Assembly (NCBI GenBank): GCA_034926225.1
Contig: JAYFRF010000008.1
Coordinates: forward strand, 124,001-188,000
DNA: 64,000 nucleotides
Direction of reading: 5' to 3'
Source: JAAZKA01 sp034926225
GTDB lineage: Bacteria; Bacillota; Clostridia; Oscillospirales; QAMX01
In this document: in pieces, positions 1 to 8,187 of the stretch
Numbering within the stretch: the first letter of the stretch is position 1
How the letters are laid out: each line of letters starts with the position of its first letter
Notes under the pieces: model-generated
Database searches by the model: none
The model's input: only the letters and a program-made list of their open reading frames with translations
What the model was told of the DNA's origin: nothing
Position numbers and translations under genes: made by a program

Positions 1-1
1 A

Positions 2-613
2 GGCTTTGTCACCGTCTTCCTCAACGGCGCCTGCGGCAACATCAACCATATAAACCCCGACGATCCCTCCAGTGTGCGCGACGGCATCCACATCGCCCTC
101 GGTCACGCGCTGGCCGGCCGCGCGGCGGAAGCCATCGACGCCGCGCAGCCCATACCGGAAACGCTGACCTTCGCCCTCTCCGAGACGACCCTCCGCCGAC
201 GCAAGCCCGATGCCGACGCGCTCTTGCATGCCAAGGCTGTCTACGACGCGCTTGGTGAGCATGCCGAGGAGTCCGTCCCCGGTACGCCCGGATATATCGA
301 CACCTTCTTTGCGTGGCAGGCCTTCGGACTTATAAAAGACCGCAGGCAAACAATGACCCTGCCCGTACAGGTCATTACCGTCGGCAGCATCGCGGTTTTC
401 GGTGTGCCCTGCCAGATTTTCGTCGAATACGGCCGCGCGTTGAAAGCCGCTTCTCCCGGTGCGATGGTATCCGCCTTTGCCAATACCTACGGCGGTTACG
501 TACCGACGCCGTCCTGCATGGTACCCGGTGTTTACGAGGCGCGTCTTGCATCCACCTCCCAACTGGCTCCCGAAGCGGGAGATCAGTTGGTTGAAGCGCT
601 GCTTTCCCTTTAA
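2..613 (+). CDS. Neutral ceramidase-like protein, C-terminal part (cut by window start)
   Basis: The reading frame is open from the first bases, so the gene starts upstream of the window. Only about 203 residues are visible. Near the left edge it reads FLNGACGNINHINP, which resembles the NGxxGDxxPN segment of the neutral/alkaline ceramidase N-terminal domain family. The end (VQVITVGSIAVFGVPCQIFVE, then a YGGYVPT segment and a glycine-rich acidic C-terminus) also matches how that family closes. Bacterial members are often annotated as ceramidase-like, although many probably act on other amides or esters. It precedes a promoter and a Gfo/Idh dehydrogenase, so it probably ends the preceding transcription unit. 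The family call is fairly firm; the substrate is unknown. Confidence 0.65.
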   Translation, partial: GFVTVFLNGACGNINHINPDDPSSVRDGIHIALGHALAGRAAEAIDAAQPIPETLTFALSETTLRRRKPDADALLHAKAVYDALGEHAEESVPGTPGYIDTFFAWQAFGLIKDRRQTMTLPVQVITVGSIAVFGVPCQIFVEYGRALKAASPGAMVSAFANTYGGYVPTPSCMVPGVYEARLASTSQLAPEAGDQLVEALLSL

Positions 614-641
614 AAAGTTCGGTAATATTAATTTTGTGCGG

Positions 642-670
642 TTGACAAGAACTGTATTTTATGCTATATT
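642..670 (+). promoter_or_regulatory. Sigma-A type promoter for the Gfo/Idh gene
   Basis: TTGACA (642-647), a 17-bp spacer, then TATATT (665-670). It lies about 70 bp upstream of the dehydrogenase start, in a locally AT-rich gap. Confidence 0.75.
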
Positions 671-739
671 AGACAAGTTCATTCTTCACCTGTTTAGCAA
701 GCGTTTAAAATCGGATCCAAGTATGAAAGGGGTATTTTT

Positions 740-1957
740 ATGAAAAAGTACTGCATCGTCGGAACCGGCGGCCGCGGCATTCATTCCTACGCCGAACCGC
801 TCGTTAAGGATTACTCCGATTGCGCCGAGCTTGTCGGCGTCTATGATATTAACTGGAAACGCGCGGAGCTTGTCTCTGAGATCACGGGGAAGCAGATTCC
901 CGTTTTCCGCGATTTTGATGAGATGATTCACACCTGTAAGCCCGACGCTGTCATTGTGACGACGAAGGACTGCGAGCATTCCACGTATGCCATCCGCGCG
1001 ATGGAGCTTGGCTGCGACGTCATTTCCGAAAAGCCCCTCACCACCGATGCCGAAAAGTGCGCCGCCATTCTTGAGGCCGAACGCCGTACCGGCAAGAAGG
1101 TCATCGTCACCTTTAACTGCCGCTTCTTCCCCTTCTATGTCCGCATCAAGGAGCTTTTGATGCAGAATGTCATCGGCGACATCCTTTCCGTCCACTTTGA
1201 GTGGCTGCTCGATACCCGCCACGGCGCGGACTATTTCCGCCGCTGGCACGCCGAACGCAAAAACTCCGGTTCCCTTTTAATCCATAAGTCCACGCACCAT
1301 TTCGACCTTGTCAACTGGTTTCTTGACGACGAACCCCGCAAGGTTAACGCCTTCGGTACCCGCCGTTTCTACGGTCCCACGCGGGAACAGCGTTCCGAGC
1401 GCTGCCTGACATGTCCGTATAAGAAGTCCTGCGAGTTCTACGTCGATCTCGCCGCCGACCCCCATCTCAAGAGCTTCTATCTCGACTGCGAGGATGTCGA
1501 CGGCTACTACCGCGACCAGTGCGTCTTCGGCGACCGCATCGATATCGAAGACAGTGTCTCCGTCAGCGTTAAATACGCCAAAGGCACCGTCATGAGCTAC
1601 AGCCTGACCGCGCATTCCCCCTATGAATGCATGAAGATCGTTTTCAACGGCACTAAGGGCCGTATGGAAGCCGACACCGCTTTCGGCGGCAAGAACCTCA
1701 AGGTGTATAACCGCGAAGGCGAACGCATCGATTATGTGAAGGTCGACGAGCGGATTATCCCCGGCGGCCACGGCGGCTCCGATACGCTGATGCGTGACAA
1801 CATCTTCCGCGGCTATACCGACGATCCCTTAGAGCAGATGGCGGGTACCCGTGCGGGTGCGATGTCCATCGGTATCGGCATCGCGGCGAACATGTCTATG
1901 AAGGAAGACCGCGCCGTTTACTTAAAGGATTTTCTCGGAAAATACTACGATATCTAA
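740..1957 (+). CDS. Gfo/Idh/MocA family NAD(P)-dependent oxidoreductase with Cys cluster
   Basis: 405 residues, cytoplasmic. The N-terminal Rossmann fold starts with VGTGGRG (about 7-13) and carries the EKP motif (97-99) whose lysine serves catalysis in this family. HKSTHHFD (182-189) sits where family members carry the catalytic histidine. The C-terminal alpha/beta domain contains five cysteines at about 222, 225, 231, 250 and 261 (CLTCPYKKSC and downstream), a pattern seen in some Gfo/Idh subfamilies and suggestive of a metal site. Members oxidise or reduce sugars, inositols and related polyols; the substrate cannot be read from sequence. AAAGGGG lies just upstream of the ATG, and a hairpin terminator follows. 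Confidence 0.88.
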   Translation: MKKYCIVGTGGRGIHSYAEPLVKDYSDCAELVGVYDINWKRAELVSEITGKQIPVFRDFDEMIHTCKPDAVIVTTKDCEHSTYAIRAMELGCDVISEKPLTTDAEKCAAILEAERRTGKKVIVTFNCRFFPFYVRIKELLMQNVIGDILSVHFEWLLDTRHGADYFRRWHAERKNSGSLLIHKSTHHFDLVNWFLDDEPRKVNAFGTRRFYGPTREQRSERCLTCPYKKSCEFYVDLAADPHLKSFYLDCEDVDGYYRDQCVFGDRIDIEDSVSVSVKYAKGTVMSYSLTAHSPYECMKIVFNGTKGRMEADTAFGGKNLKVYNREGERIDYVKVDERIIPGGHGGSDTLMRDNIFRGYTDDPLEQMAGTRAGAMSIGIGIAANMSMKEDRAVYLKDFLGKYYDI

Positions 1958-1991
1958 AAATCGACGTATTCCTGTGCGTTTGTTCTATAAA

Positions 1992-2018
1992 AAGGGGCAA
2001 GAATGACTCTTGCCCCTT
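1992..2018 (+). terminator. Rho-independent terminator after the Gfo/Idh gene
   Basis: An 11-bp perfect stem (AAGGGGCAAGA / TCTTGCCCCTT) with a 5-base loop, followed by a pyrimidine-rich tail. Confidence 0.75.
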
Positions 2019-2071
2019 CGTTCTCTCTCTATCCCCTCTAATAAAAACTTGCTTTAGGAGGAATCCTTGCT

Positions 2072-2713
2072 ATGGAGCGCCGTGTTTTCGAAACGGCCAC
2101 GCCGGATAAGCTCGATTACCTGCTCTGGACGCCCACGGACCTCCGTGAAGACGAGCGGCTCCCGCTGCTCATCTTCCTCCATGGCGCCGGTGAACGCGGT
2201 CCCGTAATCGACCGTCTTTATGTCAACGGCATCCCGAAGATCTTCTCGGGAGAGCATCCCTACCGCTGCGTCGTCGTTGCCCCGCAGTGTCCCGCCGAGG
2301 AAACATGGTTTCCCTATCTGCATGAGCTGCACGCACTCATCCTCCATACCATCGCGCAGCAGCACTGCGACCCTGCCCGTGTCTCCCTGACGGGGCTGAG
2401 CATGGGTGGCTATGGGACCTGGGAGCTTGCAATGGCGTACCCCGAACTGTTTTCGGCTATTGCGCCGATCTGCGGCGGCGGCGCCTCCTGGCGCTCTTCC
2501 CTCTTAAAGGATCTCCCCATCCGCGTCTTCCACGGTTCGGCCGATGACGCGGTGCCGGTCGAGCGTTCCATCGAAATGGTCAATGCTGTCCGCCGTGCCG
2601 GCGGCGAAGTCGAGTTTACCATTTACCATGGCGCGGGGCACGACGTCTGGACGAAGGCGTATGAAGGCACCGATTTGATCGCATGGCTCCTGTCTCAAAA
2701 GAAAAAGGGGTAG
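2072..2713 (+). CDS. Alpha/beta hydrolase (esterase/peptidase-like)
   Basis: 213 residues, no signal peptide. LIFLHGAGERG (33-43) gives the oxyanion-hole HG. GLSMGGYG (108-115) places the nucleophile Ser at 110, HGSADDAVP supplies the acid at about 158, and GAGHDVW gives His190. This is the layout of short prolyl-oligopeptidase/dienelactone-hydrolase-like esterases, often annotated as phospholipase/carboxylesterase or PHB-depolymerase-like. An AGGAGG site is placed for this ATG. The gene sits 28 bp upstream of an SGNH hydrolase, so the two probably form a small esterase operon, perhaps removing acyl groups from carbohydrates (inference). Confidence 0.85.
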   Translation: MERRVFETATPDKLDYLLWTPTDLREDERLPLLIFLHGAGERGPVIDRLYVNGIPKIFSGEHPYRCVVVAPQCPAEETWFPYLHELHALILHTIAQQHCDPARVSLTGLSMGGYGTWELAMAYPELFSAIAPICGGGASWRSSLLKDLPIRVFHGSADDAVPVERSIEMVNAVRRAGGEVEFTIYHGAGHDVWTKAYEGTDLIAWLLSQKKKG

Positions 2714-2741
2714 CGCTCCACATAAGGGGAGGTTCATTCCC

Positions 2742-3383
2742 ATGAAAATCCGTACCGAGCTGAATCGTTTTGAGCCGAAAGTCCTCGAGTATGAGCGGTA
2801 TCCGATCATTCCCGGCAAGGTTTTGCTTTACGGCAGTTCCTTCTTTACAAACTGGGGCTACGATCGCGCGGCAGCACAGCTTTGTGATCTCGGCTCCGGC
2901 GTCGTCAACCACGGCATAGGCGGCGCAACGGGGGACGAGCTGCTCTACTACTACGGACGTCTCGTCTACCCCTATAAGCCCTGTGCCCTCATCCTGCGCG
3001 GCGGCGCGAACGACCTTTTCCGCGGCTATACCCCTGAGGAAGCGGCAGACCTGTCCATCCGCGTATGCGAATGGGCGCGCACGGATTTCCCCGGGCTTCG
3101 TGTGATCGTCCTGCCGATCTTCGACTTTCCGAGTGCGCCTGCGCGGGACGCCTATACGCTGTTTCCCGCATACAACGCGCTCATGCGTGAATACGTGGAT
3201 GAAACCCCGGGCGCGTTTACCCTTGATATCGGTGAGTATCTTCATGATACGCCCCCCTACAGCAACGCTTTTGATCATTTTCGCGACGTTTTCGGGCCGG
3301 ACGGCTTGCACCTGACCGACGCCGGATATAATGCCTTTGCCCCGTGGTTTTCCAAGCGGGTCAACGGCTTATTACAAGCGTAA
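2742..3383 (+). CDS. SGNH/GDSL-type hydrolase
   Basis: 213 residues, cytoplasmic. All four SGNH blocks are visible: YGSSFFTNW (nucleophile Ser32 in block I), NHGIGGATGDE (block II Gly), RGGAND (block III, Asn90-Asp91) and DGLHLTDAGY (block V, Asp187 and His190). Family members are esterases or lipases, including carbohydrate deacetylases. It follows the alpha/beta hydrolase closely with its own GGGGAGG site, so co-transcription and a shared de-esterification role are likely; the substrate is unknown. Confidence 0.88.
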   Translation: MKIRTELNRFEPKVLEYERYPIIPGKVLLYGSSFFTNWGYDRAAAQLCDLGSGVVNHGIGGATGDELLYYYGRLVYPYKPCALILRGGANDLFRGYTPEEAADLSIRVCEWARTDFPGLRVIVLPIFDFPSAPARDAYTLFPAYNALMREYVDETPGAFTLDIGEYLHDTPPYSNAFDHFRDVFGPDGLHLTDAGYNAFAPWFSKRVNGLLQA

Positions 3384-3435
3384 TTTTTCACACCTCCGTT
3401 TTATTACCGCTTTACAGTACAGAAAGGATGGCCGT

Positions 3436-5655
3436 ATGGACGAAACAATTTTCAAACAGGAATGCCGATATCTTGAGGAAACCATGTCGCTTCTCGAACG
3501 AAAAATCCACGACGGCTTATCTGTCAACGAAGATGCCCTAAACGCTCTCGACGAACAAAGCAAGTTCCTCTGGGAGGAGGTCGAAGCCTACTACGCGGAA
3601 GGCGAGCGCGAATTTGACCGGCTCGGCGAAATGCTCACAGGCCTTGAGGAATTAAACCGCCGCTCGGAAAAGAACGAGGATTTGACTCGTCAGCTCCGCC
3701 GTTACCGCCGTATGCTTCTTGCCCCCTACTTCGCCCGCGTCGATTTCCGCGAGGAGCCGGGCTCCCCGACCTATGAGGACGGAGCGACGGAGGAAATCTA
3801 CATCGGCCGCGCGTCCCTCACCGACGGCTATGCCGACCGCGTTTACGACTGGCGTACGCCCATCGCGTCGCTGTTCTACCGCGCGACACCGGGACATGCC
3901 TCCTTTGAAGCGCCGATCGGTACGATTTCCGGCGATATGACTCTTAAGCGGCAGTACCAGATTAAAAACGGCAAACTTCGCCTGTACGTGGACAGCGACC
4001 TGCGCGTCGCGGACGAATTGCTCGCCGAGGCCCTTGCCCGCAACGCCACGGGAAAGATGCACAGCGTCGTAGAAACCATTCAGGCGCGGCAGGATGAGAT
4101 CATCCGCGATACCGATACGGAAATTCTGCTTGTACAGGGCGCGGCAGGCTCCGGCAAAACGGCGGTCGCTCTCCATCGTGTCGCGTATCTGCTCTACGAA
4201 GGACACGCGCGGAAGTTGTCGGCAAACGATGTGCTGATGCTCTCTCCTTCGGCTGTTTTCGGTGCCTATGTCGCCGATGTACTGCCGGAGCTTGGCGAGG
4301 AAAACCTGCGCACGCTGCTTTACGAGGAATTGATGGCGAAAAACCTGCCCGATACGCGCTTTTCCTCCCGGATCTCGCACTTTGACGCGTTTACCGAAGC
4401 GTCCGACGAGGAAGCTGACGCATATGTCTTCTTCGGCTCGGAGGAAATGATCCATATCCTTGACCGAGCCGTTGACCGCTACGCTCACCGCGGCTTTGGC
4501 TTCACCGACATCCTCTACGACGGAAACTGTGTGATGAGTGCCGTCGAGCAAAAGGATTATCTTTTAAATAACCCCTATCACACACCGTGGGGCGAGCGTC
4601 TTCTCCGTCTCGCGGCGGTCGCTCTCGAGCGCGCTGCCGACCTGCAGGACGCCCGCACCCGTCATCTCGCCCTCCTGCTGTCCCGCGACGTCTCCCGCGC
4701 CAATCCCGAACGCGACGCCCGCCGCATCTCGGTCGCCGATTTCGCACGTGTGAAGGATAAAATCGACCGGCAGCTTTTGATGCACCCCGAGGATCTGTTC
4801 ATCCGTCTGATGCGTGACGACACCTTCTTTTCGCAGATGGCGCGCGGCTTCGACGTACCGGCTGGCTTTACCGTGCTGCGGCATCAGTATGCCGCCTGTA
4901 CGGAGGAGCAGACGCTCGATTTTGCGGCAGCTTGCGCGTTATTCTATCTGAAAATCCGTATTTTCGGCGCAAAAGGCTATGAAAAGCTCCGTCAGCTCGT
5001 CATCGACGAGGCACAGGACGTCACGCCTCTGCAATACGCCACCCTACGTGCGATGATGCCCTATGCCCGTGTCACCGCCGTCGGTGATCAGGCGCAGAGC
5101 GTTACGGGACGCTCGGGCGGCCTGTACGGAGCACTCGAGCGTCTCTACGCGCCCCGCCGTACCGCCGTCGTCACCCTCGAACGCAGCTACCGCAGCACCG
5201 CCCAGATCACCGCTTTCTGCAACCGCCTGACAAACACCCCCGCTGCGTTCTTCGCGCGTGAAGGGGATCTGCCACGCGTCGAAACCTATCCGGACGCCGA
5301 CGCTATGACCGCCGCCGTCGCGCGAGACCTGACCGCGCTTCTTGCCGGAGGGTATGGCATCGCCGCCGTCGTCTGCGCAAGCGAGTTGGAAGCGCGCCGG
5401 ATGGCGGACAGGCTGCCCGGTACGACGCTGCTAACGGAGCACAGCGCGGATACCGTGCGCGGCGCGGTCGTGCTGCCGATTGCACTGGCGAAAGGTCTGG
5501 AATTCGACGCGGTACTCGTCCCGAACGCGGAGCGCTATGCGGGCATCCGCGGCAAACAGGCCCTGTACGTCGCCTGCACACGCGCGCTGCATGTCCTTCG
5601 TCTGTACGCAGCGGGCGATTCCCCCTTTCTCGACGAATTGAGGAAACCGCTATGA
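3436..5655 (+). CDS. helD: HelD-like superfamily 1 helicase/ATPase (RNA polymerase recycling type)
   Basis: 739 residues. The ATG at 3436 was chosen because it has AGAAAGG upstream and lies clear of the preceding stop; the frame is open further upstream but would overlap that gene. The N-terminal ~100 residues are predicted coiled coil, as in HelD. IYIGRASLTD and VYDWRTPIASLFY (about 121-148) are HelD signatures. SF1 motifs follow: Walker A QGAAGSGKT (about 234-242), VIDEAQD, GDQAQS, LERSYRS, and the C-terminal GLEFDAVLV and YVACTRA. HelD releases stalled or post-termination RNA polymerase. Its stop overlaps the next start (ATGA), implying translational coupling to the nucleotidase. Function is inferred from family. 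Confidence 0.88.
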   Translation: MDETIFKQECRYLEETMSLLERKIHDGLSVNEDALNALDEQSKFLWEEVEAYYAEGEREFDRLGEMLTGLEELNRRSEKNEDLTRQLRRYRRMLLAPYFARVDFREEPGSPTYEDGATEEIYIGRASLTDGYADRVYDWRTPIASLFYRATPGHASFEAPIGTISGDMTLKRQYQIKNGKLRLYVDSDLRVADELLAEALARNATGKMHSVVETIQARQDEIIRDTDTEILLVQGAAGSGKTAVALHRVAYLLYEGHARKLSANDVLMLSPSAVFGAYVADVLPELGEENLRTLLYEELMAKNLPDTRFSSRISHFDAFTEASDEEADAYVFFGSEEMIHILDRAVDRYAHRGFGFTDILYDGNCVMSAVEQKDYLLNNPYHTPWGERLLRLAAVALERAADLQDARTRHLALLLSRDVSRANPERDARRISVADFARVKDKIDRQLLMHPEDLFIRLMRDDTFFSQMARGFDVPAGFTVLRHQYAACTEEQTLDFAAACALFYLKIRIFGAKGYEKLRQLVIDEAQDVTPLQYATLRAMMPYARVTAVGDQAQSVTGRSGGLYGALERLYAPRRTAVVTLERSYRSTAQITAFCNRLTNTPAAFFAREGDLPRVETYPDADAMTAAVARDLTALLAGGYGIAAVVCASELEARRMADRLPGTTLLTEHSADTVRGAVVLPIALAKGLEFDAVLVPNAERYAGIRGKQALYVACTRALHVLRLYAAGDSPFLDELRKPL

Positions 5656-6230
5656 ACCATTTCTTCGCCTATGTCTTCCGCATGCGCCACATCCTACGCT
5701 GGAGCCTGATGCGCAACGCCGAGGAGGAAAACCTCTCCGAGCACACCGCCGAAGTCGCCATGCTTGCCCACGCGCTGGCGCTGATCCGCCGCGACGTGCT
5801 GGGGCGTCCTTGCGACCCCGACCGCGTCGCGGCGCTCGCGCTCTACCATGACGCGCCGGAAACGATGACGGGCGATCTGCCGACGCCCGTCAAGTACGCG
5901 AATCCCCGCATCCGCCATGCCTTCGGGGAGATTGAGGAAGCCGCCCGTGACCGGCTATTGGCCATGCTACCGCCCGCGCTGCGTCCGGAGTATGCGGGGC
6001 TATTTGACCTCGAGCACAGCGAATACTATGATCTCGTCAAAGCCGCCGACCGTCTTGCGGCTTACATAAAGTGCAAGAACGAATTAAAAACCGGCAACGA
6101 GGAGTTCCGCCGCGCCTACGAAAAGACACGCGCCTCGCTCGACGGCATGGATATGCCGGAGGTCTCGTACTTTATGCAGGAATTCATGCCGTCGTTTGCG
6201 CTAAACCTCCACGACATGACCGACGCGTAA
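5652..6230 (+). CDS. HD-domain 5'-deoxynucleotidase, YfbR family
   Basis: 192 residues. The HD metal ligands are His31 (SEHTAEVA), His66-Asp67 (YHDAPETMTGDLPTP) and a late Asp in KAADRLAAYIKCKNE. The TGDLPTPVKY segment is typical of YfbR, which removes the 5'-phosphate from deoxynucleoside monophosphates. The start overlaps the helD stop by 4 bp, so the two are translated together. The gene ends before a strong hairpin shared with the convergent RidA gene. Confidence 0.88.
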   Translation: MNHFFAYVFRMRHILRWSLMRNAEEENLSEHTAEVAMLAHALALIRRDVLGRPCDPDRVAALALYHDAPETMTGDLPTPVKYANPRIRHAFGEIEEAARDRLLAMLPPALRPEYAGLFDLEHSEYYDLVKAADRLAAYIKCKNELKTGNEEFRRAYEKTRASLDGMDMPEVSYFMQEFMPSFALNLHDMTDA

Positions 6231-6280
6231 AAAAACAGGGCCGCTTTCCTTTTGGATAAGCCTTGTAAGGAAGAATTCAT

Positions 6281-6326
6281 ACAATAACCCGCCGAAAAGG
6301 GGCAACTCTTTTCGGCGGGTTATTGT
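6281..6326. terminator. Bidirectional terminator between convergent genes
   Basis: A 19-bp perfect stem (6281-6299 / 6308-6326) with an 8-base loop, between the + strand YfbR gene and the - strand RidA gene. The outer part of the stem is AT-rich, so it can act in both directions. Confidence 0.8.
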
Positions 6327-6341
6327 ATGTGCCGAGGACGC

Positions 6342-6707
6342 TCATTTTGTTTGCTGCGGTTTATAAGCGACTCCGTCCATTTGACACATACATGATTCAT
6401 CTAGAAATTCTGTTACTACAGTCATTCTTGCGGGAAAACCATTTTTGAAATATTCATAGAAAACCTTTCGTCCTTCATCGAAGTCTGCCGTATTTTTAAT
6501 GTAAAAATTTAACTGCACAACATCGTCAAGTGTGGCACCGACGCTTGCGAGCGTTTGTATCATGCGTTTAAAGGTTGCTCTTGCTTGATGGGCAATTTCT
6601 TGTTTGTCAAATCCTCCGGCATGATGTGCCAAATAGATGAAATCACCCGCAACCACACAAGAAGAGCATGTGTCATCACCGCAATGAGTTGGCATTTTAG
6701 TAATCAT
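6342..6707 (-). CDS. RidA/YjgF-family protein
   Basis: 121 residues from the ATG at 6707. An in-frame ATG 18 bases upstream is unlikely, because AGGAG lies within those codons and is correctly spaced for 6707. The protein has the RidA fold pattern: VAGDFIYLAHHAGG, then ARATFKRMIQTLASVGATLDDVV, then FPARMTVVTEFL with the conserved Arg. Classic RidA hydrolyses reactive enamines/imines made by PLP enzymes. The usual late Glu region here reads CMCQMDG, and Cys at about 9, 14 and 17 make this a divergent Cys-rich member whose deaminase activity is uncertain. Confidence 0.82.
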   Translation of the reverse strand: MITKMPTHCGDDTCSSCVVAGDFIYLAHHAGGFDKQEIAHQARATFKRMIQTLASVGATLDDVVQLNFYIKNTADFDEGRKVFYEYFKNGFPARMTVVTEFLDESCMCQMDGVAYKPQQTK

Positions 6708-6730
6708 AATGATCTCCTGTTTCATTTTAA

Positions 6731-6870
6731 ACCTATTTAAAGCTTTTTAATGTCATGCTAATTCACATGCAGGGAATTCGTTTGACACAAATACCCCATA
6801 TGGATAAAATTCATTTTGTACGGCGTTCCATTCGGATCAGCGGCTTCTCTTTTTAGCCTTCCATTTCCTT
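6731..6870. repeat. Diverged repeat, copy A
   Basis: This stretch aligns along its length with 8062-8212. Shared blocks include ATGTCATGCTAATT, ACATGC followed by GGGAATTCG, and CTTCTCTTTTT. Copy B overlaps the 3' end of the ABC-F gene; on the minus strand copy A still ends with a similar short reading (KEMEG-stop against YEELEE-stop). The two copies frame the AT-rich P-loop gene, so they look like an old partial duplication or the scar of an insertion. Confidence 0.6.
6734..6761 (-). promoter_or_regulatory. Candidate promoter for RidA gene, within repeat copy A
   Basis: On the minus strand TTAGCA (6756-6761), a 16-bp spacer, then TAAATA (6734-6739). The equivalent site in repeat copy B has a 17-bp spacer and TATATA. 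Confidence 0.4.
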
Positions 6871-6872
6871 AT

Positions 6873-6908
6873 TACCCACCGAAAAAAAGTCGATTCTTTC
6901 GGTGGGTA
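6873..6908 (-). terminator. Hairpin downstream of the P-loop gene
   Basis: A 12-bp perfect stem (TACCCACCGAAA, 6873-6884 / 6897-6908) placed 22 bp after the P-loop gene stop. No clear U-run follows on the minus strand, so the terminator role is likely but not certain. Confidence 0.5.
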
Positions 6909-6929
6909 TCTATCATATGCGGATTATGC

Positions 6930-8030
6930 TTATAAAACGATCTTGTCATAGATCATTCCCGTTGTTGTCCAACGCTCGCATATCTGCGAACCCGAAATAA
7001 TGATTCTATTATCTTCAAATCGTAGGATTGTTGGCAGCCAGTCCACGTAAAACTCATTGTTTGTTTTCGGGAAGATCTTTCTTGTTTTTTCGGTCGGGTC
7101 TGTAATTGAAAGGCCGTCAACTCTTATCACAAAGCTCAATGCTTCATTTTTATAAACACCGTTTTGCGGAAAAGCATTCGGGCTTGGTATGCGATTGACA
7201 TCTAAAAAAGAGAGCATCTCGTCCTCAAGGTAAGCCCAGTCTCCATTCGAAATTTCAAGGGATATTTTGTTTGTCTGAAATGAATCGAACAACAAATCCG
7301 CCATATCGGCATAATCCCGCAAGAACTGCTTAAAGCTTTCCGCTCCGGGCGGCTTGCCTATATAATATGGTTGGGCTTTGTCCCTATGCCATATATATTC
7401 CAAGTATGATGTACCTCGATCTTTTTCAAGATAATCAATTGTCGCCTCGGTGTTTTCCCTGTAAAAAAATATGAGACATGGGTTTAGTGGCTGTATTATT
7501 TCTTCAATCTGACCAATAAAGCTTTGCAACTCTTTATAGGGTCTATTCTTAAACAAAAAGGTAAAAATCTGGAACTGGAAGATTGCGCTGTCTATGATAT
7601 AGACTTCATCCCGATTTTTCAACGCTTTTTCGGTAAAATGCGCCCACTTTTCCAAAGCAAATTTTTTGTATACATCAAGAGGATAGTTCCAAACGTCATA
7701 CTCCAACAACGCCTGATAGACTTTCTCGCTGATTTTATCTCTATAGTTCCATTGAATTAAAGGTAGATGAATACCCACGGTGCTCTTTCTAAATACAGCT
7801 ATATTATTAAGGATGTCAGCTGCTTCCGGATATGTCTTTATGAATTTATCATATTCATCATATGTCATTCCGACCTCATCAAAAAATAGCACAGGATGCG
7901 GCATGGCCACTTCATGTATCCATTCTGCTTTAATATTATTGCGTTCAAGTTGTATATGTATAAACCGGGAATTTGTGGTTTTGCCCGTAGAAGGCATACC
8001 CTCTAACATGATTAATTGCGAATCAATCAT
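6930..8030 (-). CDS. P-loop NTPase/kinase-like protein of unknown function, AT-rich
   Basis: 366 residues from the ATG at 8030, chosen for its GAGG site six bases upstream. GMPSTGKTT (about 11-19) is a Walker A loop at the extreme N-terminus, as in deoxynucleoside or thymidylate kinase-like folds. VYIIDSAIFQFQIF could hold a Walker-B-like Asp, and PCLIFFYREN resembles the core strand of such kinases. The C-terminal ~90 residues contain a short all-beta-looking stretch I cannot assign. Base composition is clearly more AT-rich than either flank, and the gene sits between two diverged repeats, which suggests horizontal acquisition. The substrate is unknown; it could be an antibiotic- or nucleotide-modifying kinase. 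Confidence 0.7.
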   Translation of the reverse strand: MIDSQLIMLEGMPSTGKTTNSRFIHIQLERNNIKAEWIHEVAMPHPVLFFDEVGMTYDEYDKFIKTYPEAADILNNIAVFRKSTVGIHLPLIQWNYRDKISEKVYQALLEYDVWNYPLDVYKKFALEKWAHFTEKALKNRDEVYIIDSAIFQFQIFTFLFKNRPYKELQSFIGQIEEIIQPLNPCLIFFYRENTEATIDYLEKDRGTSYLEYIWHRDKAQPYYIGKPPGAESFKQFLRDYADMADLLFDSFQTNKISLEISNGDWAYLEDEMLSFLDVNRIPSPNAFPQNGVYKNEALSFVIRVDGLSITDPTEKTRKIFPKTNNEFYVDWLPTILRFEDNRIIISGSQICERWTTTGMIYDKIVL

Positions 8031-8066
8031 TATTATCCTCTTTTCAACGGCCAATATAAATAACCC

Positions 8067-8095
8067 TATATAAAGCATTTTCTATGTCATGCTAA
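8067..8095 (-). promoter_or_regulatory. Candidate promoter for the P-loop gene, within repeat copy B
   Basis: On the minus strand TTAGCA (8090-8095), a 17-bp spacer, then TATATA (8067-8072), 36 bp ahead of the P-loop gene start. Confidence 0.45.
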
Positions 8096-8100
8096 TTTAC

Positions 8101-8135
8101 ATGCGGGGAATTCGCATGTCACAAATTCCCCGCAT
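8101..8135 (-). terminator. Hairpin after the ABC-F gene
   Basis: A 12-bp perfect stem (ATGCGGGGAATT, 8101-8112 / 8124-8135) with an 11-base loop, about 50 bp beyond the ABC-F stop. It lies inside repeat copy B. Confidence 0.5.
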
Positions 8136-8187
8136 ACATAAAAATCACCTTATTGGACGTCCCCTTGTCGGGGATCGCTTCTCTTTT

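Noticed and set aside
3652..4551. Open frame antisense to helD
   Set aside because: No ribosome binding site and no recognisable domain; helD motifs prove the plus strand.
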